Assembly: GCA_015039465.1 (NCBI GenBank)
Contig: MU130357.1
Location: 79,661 to 109,403 of the forward strand
Direction of reading: 5' to 3'
Length of the DNA stretch: 29,743 nucleotides
From: Phlegmacium glaucopus
Lineage: Eukaryota; Basidiomycota; Agaricomycetes; Agaricales; Cortinariaceae
Below the pieces are notes generated by a model. That model saw nothing but the letters and a program-made list of their open reading frames with translations, was not told the origin of the DNA and searched no databases. A program made the position numbers and the translations under genes. The first letter of the stretch is position 1. Each line of letters starts with the position of its first letter. Of the stretch, positions 20,926 to 29,743 are shown piece after piece.

Positions 20926-21262
20926 CTTTGGTTCAATCCTCCTTACTGGTATTCTTTTATTTGTCATATGCTACAAGTCAGGTGATTAATTACTTGATTA
21001 GGAAGTTGGCAATTGGAAACACTTGGAATCCAAGTTGGAATTCTCAATTCGGACTTGGAGTCTGAGCGGATTCTGAGTAATTTACTTGGAATCCACTTGG
21101 AGTCCAAGTGGATTCTGAGTGGAATACATTCCGACCAAACTCACGAAATTGAGGGGGTTACCTGCCAGAAAATATTCCGCTCGGAGTCCGAGTTTGCTCC
21201 TCGGAATGCTTGGAATCCACTGGGATTCCATTCGGATTCCAAGCGGAAACCGTGGGGCACTG
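20926..21262 (+). mobile_element. Right arm of TA-flanked fold-back element
   Basis: Normally written. It starts CTTTGGTTCAATCC (matching block 2 by plain complement over 93 bases), passes through GGANTCC subrepeats and ends GTGGGGCACTG followed by TA. CAGTG ends with TA target sites are typical of Tc1/mariner-type elements. With the corrected left part the whole element is about 1.7 kb plus the gap. No transposase seen, so non-autonomous. Confidence 0.75.
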
Positions 21263-21296
21263 TAAAGACCTCCTTTTTGCCTTGGGCCTACTGTAG

Positions 21297-22200
21297 TTGA
21301 AGATATATAAAAGAGAAATAATGCCAGAAAGTCTACGTCACAGGAGAACTAGAGAATTCAAGTATGACACTCCCTTTGACACCAGACTAGGTCGAAAGAA
21401 GAGAAACAAGTTAATAATTCACCTTCTTCAACGTCTCGGGAGGCTTGATGGCAATTCAGCACTGCCATCCTTCTGTTTCGCTTTAGGTTTTGGACAAGGT
21501 CTATCCACTTTGGTCAACATCCATCACATCATTATCCTTCATCAACTTGGACGTTGGTTTCAATAATCATGTTGGAGCAGTAACACCTGAACTGGGTTTA
21601 TGTTTCGGTCTTGGCTTGGCTTGTCTGCTATTGGCTACGTTTTTTCATCTGTGTTCGTGGCATCATCCAGACCCTTCTTCGCTTTGGGGTTGGACTTAGG
21701 CTTGGGTGTCAATGGTCCTTCCACACCACCAGCAGCGACCTTGGACTTGAGCCTTAAGTTCAGGTTTCGCCCCTGTCAATATCAGCAGCAGAAGCTGCAG
21801 CTTTCCTTTTGCTGGTTTCTTGACCGAGCATGTACCTTTACATTTTCCTCTGCTTTCCTTTGCCCTGATTTTTTTCACTTTCTTGGCACCTCTAGCCAAA
21901 GCAAGATCTCTACTAGCACCCAATGCTGTCTTAGCACCGGAATAATCTGCTAAAACGATGGCATCAGCATCCAAGATAAGTAATGAACCGCCGCTTACCC
22001 TCTTCCTCACTACTATCATCCTCGAAGCTATCTTTTATCCAGACTTTCAACAATCGGAAGCCGAACTGATGACACTGTGTATATTGTGGCCTTCATCATC
22101 AGCAAGCGATAAATCGGCATTAGCTTTACTATCTCATTCTTCACTTTTCTATCCTTCGGTTCTGACCTTTGGAAGCTTCCCAAACTAATGACCTTGTTTG
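21297..22200 (-). pseudogene. Degenerate remnant of a low-complexity protein gene
   Basis: The minus strand shows short coding-like stretches in changing frames: DSFEDDSSEEEGKRR, ARGAKKVKKIRAKESRGK, KAKPRPKHKPSSG and KPTSKLMKDNDVMDVDQS. They are acidic, then Lys/Ala-rich, as in disordered nuclear proteins. Stops and frame changes separate them. No family could be named. It could also be a multi-exon gene with errors. Confidence 0.3.
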
Positions 22201-22420
22201 CAGCAAAAGGTCAGAAAATACTGGATATGAGTTTGTATGTTGGATCTTTTTAATTCTCCTTCAAATACCAAGATTAACAATTCTATCCTGCATTTCATAA
22301 AGACTTACTTGCTTCTGTATAACTCGGTCGTGATCTCCTCTTCTCGCATGAACCGCATTACCAGGTATTGATACAACCTCTGACCCTGTTGGATGGACGT
22401 ACTCAGACCCGAGTAGGAAC

Positions 22421-23425
22421 TAGTGATGTGAAAGGCTCGGCTTCAAAGCCGCAAGCCGTCGAGCCGAGCCGAGCCGTGGGAAAGCCATACCAATGGCTTT
22501 GACGGCCTATGGCTTGGGCTTCAGATTTTTCAGGCTGTGAGCCGCAGCTTAAGCACGGCCTGGGTCTGAGCCTCGAAATTTGCATTTTTGGCAGTCTTAA
22601 GGGGGGAATTTGAACTTTTGATGACTTAAAACAGCACTGTAACAGATAGTGATGGGCAGGGGTTTGGGAAACCCCTGGGGTACAAGGGTAAGGGTAAGGA
22701 GGGTCAGGGTCAGGGTACAGATTTTTTGACCCTTGAAAAACCCTTACCCTTCTGGAGGGGTCAGGGTATTTTTGGGAATTTTTATTTCTCTGATATCAGA
22801 GTGATCTAACTGTTGTGTATCTATAAAATTGACTTTAAATCAGAGAAAAAGCAATCTAAAGAGGCCTCACTGCTTTCACAACAATCAGTAGCTTAAAATA
22901 CTAGTCAAACCCTCTCTATTTCATTTAAAATCTATTGCTAAACACCTTTAACAGCCTGAACATGTTTTAAATAATAGCTACTTTGAAGGCTCTTTTGGAT
23001 TACAAAGCTTGAGGAAGGATTTGGACCAAACCCTTGCACTAAACCCTGCTGGGGTTTATTACCCTCCAACCCCTCAGAAACCCTTACCCTTACCCTCCAA
23101 AACCCTTACCCTCAGCCAAGGGTAAGGGTTTTTGGAGGGTAAGGGTAAGGGTCAGCCTAATTCCACCCCGGGGTTACCCTTGACCATCACTAGTAACAGA
23201 GTGTAATTGATAATATTACCATTGATAGTCATTTATGGTCATTTTTTAGTTTGATTTCATACAAATTTTGTTGCCCTCATGTTCTCCCTTACCTTCTAAC
23301 CGTGTGGGAAACAGCCGCGGCCTGAGCCCCAGGCCGAGCCCAAGCCGTGCAAAGTTTTGGCCTACGGCTCGGCCCCGGGCCTGGCTTTGTAGAGGCCGTG
23401 TCAAGCCTAAGCCGAGAACCATACC
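22421..23425. mobile_element. hAT-like repeat rich in GGCTCGGC motifs, interrupted
   Basis: The left end TAGTGATGTGAAAGGCTCGG resembles hAT MITE ends. Dense GCCGAGCC/GGCTCGGC subrepeats occur at 22430-22580 and 23310-23425, on both sides of an inserted element (22647-23192). CCATACCAATGG occurs in both parts. The right terminus was not found, so the element may be truncated. Open frames across it follow the repeat. Confidence 0.5.
22647..23192. mobile_element. hAT-type MITE with 8-bp target-site duplication
   Basis: It starts TAGTGATGGGCAGGGGT and ends with the inverted ACCCTTGACCATCACTA. The 8-bp sequence GTAACAGA lies at 22639-22646 and again at 23193-23200. Inside are many AGGGTAAGGG/CCCTTACCCT subrepeats near both ends, and no coding region in 546 bp. 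An 8-bp duplication is the hAT superfamily signature. Confidence 0.9.
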
Positions 23426-23842
23426 AATGGGACCGGAACCGACGACGAGAGAGTTGGCATATGGCGTCGGGTGAGGACACGAGACATTGATTCGAAACTC
23501 GAGAATTCTGACGCTTCTCATGTGCATTGCAATTTTTGACGTTGAATCCAAGTTGAATCCATCATGACGCATTGAAGGATAAAAGCGGAGTTGTAATTTT
23601 GACAATCTAGCATATTCGGATCCGCACATGTTCCCTTCACCCATGGCCACTTATCAATGAAACTTAATACTGAGAGCCATTCGCTTGGACCATACACGAC
23701 GTATGGAAACGGCCGGGTAAATGAAGGAAGTAATATTGGATGTTCTTATCGATATCTAAATCATGATACTTCTCGTGCAGAACTCTAATTCGAAGCTGCC
23801 AGTATTCGGCAGTCGAAAGGGTCTGATGCAATGTTCGTGGCA

Positions 23843-23849
23843 TATAAAG
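23843..23849 (+). promoter_or_regulatory. TATA-like box of the DUF4436-like gene
   Basis: TATAAAG about 35 bases before the ATG at 23884. Confidence 0.5.
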
Positions 23850-23883
23850 ATACGCCGCTAGAACTCAGTCGCTCAACAGAAAG

Positions 23884-25564
23884 ATGGCTAGTCCCACTTC
23901 TATACACGAGTCCCAGCAAGCCCTGCCTAGTACTAGCTCACTGAAATCCCAACATCCAATTCACCCAGAGATCAAATATCCACCTTCGGGAACTAAAAAA
24001 CCCGAACCAAACGAGGAGACCGGAAATCGTCGCAACATCGTTCGATGGTGGATCGCCGCCTGCCTTAGTTTCCTCATATTGTCACCCCCAATATCTGTCC
24101 TTCTGGGACTCAAATTACATGCTCGCGATTTCCAGTATTTGGATAACAAGTCAACTTTTGACGGTCGTACAGTGACGTCTTCCTTTTACGAACGTTGTAG
24201 ACAAGTGTTAATCTCCTCTTTTCCAGGTCCTGTTGGAGGTGGTACTCATCAGTGTTAATCCATTGACTAGTAATATGACCATGGATTGGACAATCATTGG
24301 AGAGAGTCAGTCCGATTGCTCCGCAACTAACCTCACAGCTTGTAGTGATATCAATATTTTCTTTGACAAGTAACGTTTTATTCAACTTCTCTTCCAAAAA
24401 CCAGATATGTTGACCACTGTTCGTTGTTCTTATAGCAATCTCTTGCGTGGTGCAGATCCGACGCTCCTCCGCACCAGCAACAGGCCTTCGCAGCCAATCT
24501 TTCGACTTAACGCGACTGCTTTTGCCTTGAAAGATATCGTAGCCAATACACCGACTTTCCGCACAGAACTTGCATTGTTCTCTCCTGGTAATCACCAATC
24601 TTCCCTCATATATTATCCTTTCGATATGTAAGGAAGTCCTCTTCAATTTGTTGTCTTTTAAACTTCCCTGCCGATGTTCTAGTTACTCGGCGGAAATCTT
24701 TACCTTTGCACAGGACGCGCGCACCAATGCGACGATGGGGTTGAGATTGGCTAATACACGTGGAATAGCCGTGTACGTGTTAAATATGACAACATCCCTC
24801 AACACTCATTACTAACGAATTGTTTAGTGGGTTCAAGACCAACACAATCACTCGACCAAATGTCTACATTCCTGCTGGAATGGTGGACATCGTAATTACC
24901 ATTTCGCGCGGTAACCTCGTCAAGGCCTTCAGCATTGTGATTACGATCGCCATATGTACTTAAGTTTTCCCGATATCACTTCGTGGCACTTACTCTTGTG
25001 CTCTTCAGGGATGATCACGCTCATTTTGCTTTCGGTGATGATCACTACTGTTATTTTCGGCTTCCGGCAGAAAGGAGAAGTGCTGGTTATTCCTGTGGCA
25101 ACATTATTTGCTTTCACTCAATTGAGGCAGAGTATGCCCGGTGCTCCAGCGGGTTTCGATACGTATTGTATCCACATTCTCCGCCTTCTTGTGCTTAATG
25201 ACGTTACCTATTCCAGGAGACATCATCGGTGAGAATTACTTATCATTGGAAATACACGCATTCTTATCAAATTTAACTCAGATTTCGTCGGTCTTCTTCC
25301 TTGTCTTGCTCTCCTCTCCCTTTCTGTACGTCCAAACTCCTTTCTCGGACACCTAGAACTGAACCTTAATATGACAGGCTGCCTTCACACTTGGAGCGTT
25401 CATTTTGACAGATCCAACAGATCGTCCCCTGCGGTTGAGCTGGGATCTATGGTGTAAGTACTCATGTCCAGCTCATATCAAATCAATTGACATCTTGCTT
25501 GCCGCTTTTTGCAGATCAAGCATTTCCAAGACTTCGGCCGACTCCGATGAAAATAAAAACCTAA
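23884..25564 (+). CDS. DUF4436-like membrane protein, ten exons
   Basis: Exons by GT-AG reading: 23884-24171, 24227-24369, 24436-24627, 24683-24772, 24828-24955, 25009-25152, 25217-25228, 25282-25325, 25378-25453, 25515-25564. They sum to 1167 nt, an exact frame for 388 residues. The first intron's donor is the least certain. The N-terminus is disordered. A transmembrane helix is near residue 55 (WWIAACLSFLILSPPISVLL), followed by a lumenal/extracellular region with DWTIIGESQSDCSATNLTAC and TFRTELALFSPGN, YPFD, YSAEIFTFA. Then come several C-terminal membrane segments (AFSIVITIAIWMITLILLSV, LVIPVATLFAFTQLRQSMPG, LLPCLALLSLSAAFTLGAFI). The pattern fits fungal DUF4436 proteins; function unknown. 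Introns are 52-66 nt, several with CTAAC/TTAAT branch points. A 12-nt exon is unusual but keeps the frame. Confidence 0.75.
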
Positions 25565-26322
25565 AGCCATAAATACTATCCAGAGAGAAAATATACTAGT
25601 AGTGCAACCTGGATTGGCAGTCTGGAGACCTGTAGGCATGGCTCGACTCGGAGGATCTCGGCAAAACTCGGCGTCTTATGATCGCAATAAAGTACTTAAT
25701 GTTTGGGTCTGTTTTAATATCAATTTTTGCTTTCATTATCAGAGTTGTCATGAGAAAACCTTGCCTCGCGTTTTGTTTTTTCCTACGTCTGGCCCGGGGG
25801 ACGGTTTAACTGGTCGAGATGGGATCTATTTCGCCTTTCAATTGAACGTGACAGGTAGTCGATGGAACGGCGAATGCAACTGCACTGCGGATAGACGCAA
25901 GAAAAAATATCTATTCAAGGTAATAGGCTCTGTGCTCTGAGCTGTTTCTCGTCAATCACTCTCTCTGACATCTCTCGAATAGTAAATCTCGGAGCGCCTT
26001 CCAGAAGTGATCATGAGGAAAAAAAATTAGCTCCTGGTATAGTATTAGGCTTGTAGTGGTCTTGGGGTTTAGGCCTCAGGAAACCAAAAAACCACTGAAA
26101 ACCGCGAAACTACAGGTCCAACTTGTCCAACAGTAACTCAGACGGTTGTGAATTTAGTCATGCCTCCAACCCCCTTCGCGTTTTGGCCGAATATTTGAAT
26201 AATATACTTCAAATTTCCAAGGACAAAAACCCACCCTGCAAGATACACGCCGCACGCGATATACTCTAAGTATGCAGGAAGACAAACAAACTCTGAATTC
26301 CCAACTTTCTTCCTTCTCCCTT
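25565..26322. other. Intergenic region, no gene recognised
   Basis: It lies between the convergent DUF4436-like and GST genes, so it must contain both 3' ends. An open frame at 25602-25940 has no motif or splice support. No repeat found by eye. Confidence 0.5.
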
Positions 26323-27125
26323 TCAGACCACGCTATTATACTTCTTTAATGCATTCATATGCGCCTCCCACCTCCCACCATTCCATGAAGCGATATCCTT
26401 CCACTCCTTGCTGTCTTCACCCCAGGTTATTTTCAACCAGTATAAATAGCTGAAAAGCAACAAATCACTCCAAGAGATCGTTTCTCCCAACATATACGGC
26501 CCTTTATCATCCGTCGATACCAAATATGAATGCAGTTTCGTCAGCCCCTGTTGAAACTTCCCCCACTCCTCGGTCCGAGTATTACCGGTGGGAACAACGT
26601 CCTCCAATTTCTTTCCAAACGAAATCTCCCTAGTGCGACGGAAGTACTCCTCGCTACGTGGATTGAGCTTGGGACAAACGGAGGGAAGGATGAAAGGCCA
26701 CACTGCGCTGACATTCTGACCAAAACTCATTCCGAATGATTTCTGAAGGCCAATAGTGTCGTTTGGGAAAACTGAAGGAGTGTCTGGGTAGGTTTTCTCG
26801 AGATATTCGGCGATGGCAAACGAATCAGAAACATAAGCACCAGTAGATGGATCATGGATAGCAGGGAGAGTGTACGCAGGGCTTCCATCGTCATTCTGAC
26901 CCGTGGGGTTTATGCCAAGCTTCTTGCTAAGCGGTGCGATATCAGGATATTCAACCCATTCTGTACGATATGGAATCCCTTTGTAATTCAAAACAATTCT
27001 AGAAAGTCTCTGTTGAACGAATATCACGGCATCAAAAACAACAGTTCTCACCTCGCTTTCCATGTGTTAGGCGACCAAGCGTTACCGGGTAACAAGGACG
27101 GGATATCGTACAGAATAATGGTCAT
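26323..27125 (-). CDS. Glutathione S-transferase, Fungal-A-like (GSTFuA)
   Basis: Two exons: 27125-27052 and 26998-26323, with a 53-nt intron (27051-26999, GTGAG...TTTCTAG). Product 249 residues, the normal GST length. The spliced start reads MTIILYDIPSLLPGNAWSPN, replacing an in-intron start. The thioredoxin-like half has WSPNTW (residues 17-22), LNYKGIPY, the cis-Pro region YTLPAIHDP and the glutathione-binding DSFAIAEYLEKTYP. The C-terminal helical half carries the SWSDLLLFSYLYWL segment. GSTFuA enzymes of wood- and litter-degrading basidiomycetes bind glutathione and plant polyphenols, serving detoxification in the cytosol. That role is known of the family; for this copy it is inferred. 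No damage seen. A TATA box lies about 40 bases upstream. Confidence 0.9.
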
Positions 27126-27163
27126 GATGACTTAGAGTGGAGGGATAATATAGAATCCCTAGG

Positions 27164-27174
27164 CCTTTTATACC
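27164..27174 (-). promoter_or_regulatory. TATA box of the GST gene
   Basis: Minus-strand GGTATAAAAGG about 40-50 bases before the ATG at 27125. Confidence 0.65.
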
Positions 27175-27559
27175 GCTGTAAGTCATACGATTGGGGCAGT
27201 GGGGAACTGGGTTAAACCCTGGTCCATACTTAATAAGCCTTTCGAAATCCTATCATCACATGTGAAATGGTAAGAATCGTTCATTATAAATTGGAGTAGG
27301 GGAGAAGGTTTTTCTGATCTGACCAATCTGTTACAACACAGTAAAGGCGCCTTTGATACTCATCTTTGAGAAATAGTCAACCTGGCCTCGAAGGTTGGGG
27401 TTTGAGTCAGGCTCCTAAAAGCAGCCGCTCGTCTCGCGAGCTATTCTTACTACATCAGGAAAATAGCACGTTGGTAGAACACATAGAAATGCTAGATATT
27501 GATAGAAATGCTACATCAGGAAAAACCTCACTTGCTGATCCGCAGTTATAAGTTAGAAT
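27175..27559. other. Intergenic region, no gene recognised
   Basis: GST upstream region. An open frame at 27366-27551 has no motif; GATAGAAATGCTA-like short repeats are present. Confidence 0.5.
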
Positions 27560-27567
27560 ATGCTAGA

Positions 27568-28182
27568 TAGGGTTACCAAAGTTCGGTTCAGAACTGACTC
27601 ATGAACCTGAACTGAACTGAACTGAACTGATAATTCAGTTCAGTTCAGTTCAGGTTCAGGCATTTAGAGATTTATGGTTCATGCAGTTCGAACTGAACTG
27701 AACTGCTGAACCATTAGGTCCTAGAAGGCCAGGCAATTCTCTTCTTTTGACTTAACATTTTCTGGAAAGTGATCCTTCAGTAATTTATGAACATTGGAAT
27801 GGTTTGGCAGTCCTTTTGAGCATGGAATAATGGCTAAGGAAGGAGGTAACAGCCAGACTTGGTATGTGATGTTATTATGTCAGCATAGATTAGTACTGCC
27901 TATTTAGGAAAATAAATATAAATCAATGGTTTTCTGTGTTCTAAAGGAGTTCTGAGATCATATATGAGTGGAAATCAAGTGGCTAAGGGCTAAAGAAGGT
28001 CTTTGTACAATAAATTTTCATAAAAAGGCAAAATTTCAGATTTTATAATGGTTCTTCAGTTCAGTTCAGTTTGAACCAGTTCTTAAATGGTTCAGTTCAG
28101 TTCAGGACCATATGCAAACAGTTCAGTTCAGTTCAGGCTGAGGAGGTCAAGAACTGAACTGAACTGAACTTTGGTAACCCTA
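27568..28182. mobile_element. hAT-type MITE with TTCAGTTCAG arms
   Basis: Both ends read TAGGGTTACCAAAGTTC inward. ATGCTAGA (8 bp) is duplicated at 27560-27567 and 28183-28190. GTTCAGTTCAG subrepeats fill the arms and can fold locally. 615 bp, no coding region. Confidence 0.92.
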
Positions 28183-28190
28183 ATGCTAGA

Positions 28191-28740
28191 GTAAGTGCGA
28201 AATCTGCTGATTTAAGTTGTGAGTAAGTGGCATAAGGCAAATCAGCCCAATCAGCCAGGTGTCCTAAATATTGGAGCTGATTCTTCACTTATTCACACCT
28301 ATTGGTTGTTTATCTGCTCAGAGAAAGTCACCAATAAGTCACTGATTTGAGAGAATTATAAATCTTAAATATCATCAGTAAACTCGGGGCCGGCTTACCG
28401 GCACCGGACAGCACCGGACAGCACCATAGAACCATAGAAAAGGTTCTTTTGTTTATAGTGCTGTCCAGTGTCACGGTAACGCTATCCGGAAATAGCCCGA
28501 CACTAGACAGCACTATAGAGTGTTATAAGGTGCTATATAGGGCTATAAGGTGCTATATACGGCTACGTTAATACTATCCATAATTAGTTAGAGAGGCCTA
28601 TTATCTATACTCATAATATTCTAATAGCGTCACAACTGGAGGAAATTGTTAAAAAAATTATATTCAACTAAGTACTACTACTAGTCTAAGTACTAGTCTA
28701 AACATTGTATATACACTACTTATATATACTACTGTAACGG
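28191..28740. other. Non-coding region with GGACAGCAC and GGTGCTATATA repeats
   Basis: GCACCGGACA repeats (28400-28425), a partly inverted GTGCTGTCC/GGACAGCAC pair and two GGTGCTATATA(G/C)GGCTA units (28530-28565) suggest a small transposon, but ends and target duplications are not clear. Confidence 0.4.
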
Positions 28741-28794
28741 ATCATCGTCATTGCACCACGTCATCATCATCGCACATCATCGTCACTCGTCGCA

Positions 28795-28870
28795 GGTCAT
28801 TGTCACTTGTCGCAGGTCATTGTCACTTGTCGCAGGTCGTCGTCATTGCAGATCGTTGTCGTTGCAGGTC
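28795..28870 (+). repeat. ~21-bp minisatellite
   Basis: Three to four units near GGTCATTGTCACTTGTCGCA, degrading to the right, directly before the MITE-like copy at 28879. Confidence 0.85.
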
Positions 28871-28878
28871 ATTGTTGC

Positions 28879-29057
28879 TAGGGCTACCAAAGTTCGGTTC
28901 AGAACCAATGCAGAGAACCGGAACCGGCTGAACTGAACCGAAAGTTCGGTTCAGTCCGGTTCCGGTTCAGGCTTTTGGACCGTCGGTTCCGGTTCACAGT
29001 TCAGGCTCTTCCAAAAATTTGAGAACCGGGTTCGAACCGGTTCGAACTGAACTAGCC
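28879..29057. mobile_element. Degraded relative of the TAGGGTTACC MITE
   Basis: It starts TAGGGCTACCAAAGTTCGGTT, one base from the end of the MITE at 27568. GGTTCGAACC/CCGGTTCC subrepeats follow. The far end is not a clean inverted copy and no 8-bp duplication was found. Confidence 0.65.
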
Positions 29058-29743
29058 ATACATATTTTTTTATAAATTTTCTGTAAAGATTTGACTCAAT
29101 TATCAATGAAATATTGTGTTTTGATCCCACAGCAACGTTTCGGGAGTCGGAGATTGAAATTATTTACATTAACACACGCTTATTTTTTTCACTCTTCAAG
29201 TTTCAACACGACCATCGACGGCGATGCCAGCCACAATGCCAGCCACAACAACAACAACAACGAACCACAACGCTGAGATACAACAACAACAACAAACCAC
29301 CATCACCACCAACAACGATGTTACTAAGTTTCTTTTTTCTTTTTTCTTCCTTGCTTTTTTTTTAATACTAACAATTGCTATTTTTATTATCTAGGTGCTA
29401 CTAGAATAACATCCCCCAAAATCCCCCGTGGACGAAAGGCAGCGAATGACGAGGACAAACAATGATGAACAATCATCCTGACGCCACCTACACCATATCA
29501 TCGTCTCTCCATGTCACCACTCAGGGAACAACGAGCTACACAACGGACACTGCGACAGACAAACAATATCAAATGAATGGTGACAAATGAACAACAACGG
29601 ATGACAAACAAGGACGAACGACTATGACTTACTGTCATTTACAACAACAACACATAGGGACATGGACGACAGACACAACAGTGGGGTATTTTTTAAATTT
29701 TATTTCAAATTCTAATTCTAATGTAAACTGCAACAGAGAACGA
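29058..29743. other. Non-coding end of window with CAA repeats
   Basis: CAACAACAAC tracts at 29240-29300 and again near 29640. Open frames here encode Asn/Gln-rich repeat products only. No gene recognised. Confidence 0.5.

Noticed and set aside
28795..28870. CRISPR-like array
   Set aside because: Units are contiguous with no unique spacers, and the genome is eukaryotic; it is a minisatellite.

Overview
The window looks like a mushroom-forming basidiomycete (Agaricomycetes) genome. Host genes have 50-66 nt GT-AG introns. They include a Fungal-A-like glutathione transferase, an NB-ARC/kinesin-light-chain-TPR NLR-like gene and a DUF4436-like membrane protein gene, set in dense transposon sequence (Ty3/gypsy chromovirus, gag-only LTR element, solo LTR, hAT and Tc1-type MITEs).

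Layout: 1-2310 has no recognised gene. 2311-7814 (minus) is a nearly complete chromovirus: gag, pol and a zinc-knuckle ORF3. Gag and pol meet at a textbook -1 frameshift signal. Pol has one nonsense codon and a changed integrase catalytic residue. 7815-9850 is non-coding, with satellites and a TA-flanked MITE. 10018-11720 is a decayed gypsy pol remnant split by a solo LTR, with a second LTR-like piece beyond it. 12126-14656 (minus) is the NLR-like gene; its 5' exon is interrupted at 14656 by a gag-only LTR element that starts at 14657. 21297-22200 holds degenerate minus-strand remnants. 22421-23425 is a nested hAT-type repeat. 23884-25564 (plus) is a ten-exon DUF4436-like gene. 26323-27125 (minus) is the GST gene. 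27126-29743 is hAT MITEs and simple repeats.

The main discovery is that two blocks flanking the N gap, about 18166-19551 and 19689-20925, are written backwards without being complemented. The 469-bp LTR at 14657-15125 reappears at 18660-19128 as its mirror image, ungapped and about 95% identical. In addition 20500-20592 is the letter-by-letter complement of 20926-21018, and the CCTNAGG arrays are GGANTCC arrays read in reverse. Reversing each block in place repairs every junction. The gag-only element regains its 3' LTR and a 4-5 bp target-site duplication. The NLR-like gene regains an in-frame ATG exon. The palindrome next to the gap fuses seamlessly with 20926-21262 into one TA-flanked fold-back element ending CAGTGCCCC. 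No known biological process makes antiparallel-violating copies, so the likeliest cause is a gap-filling or scaffolding error that reversed, but did not reverse-complement, the sequence on both sides of the gap. ORFs, motifs and homology searches inside 18166-20925 should not be trusted until this is corrected.
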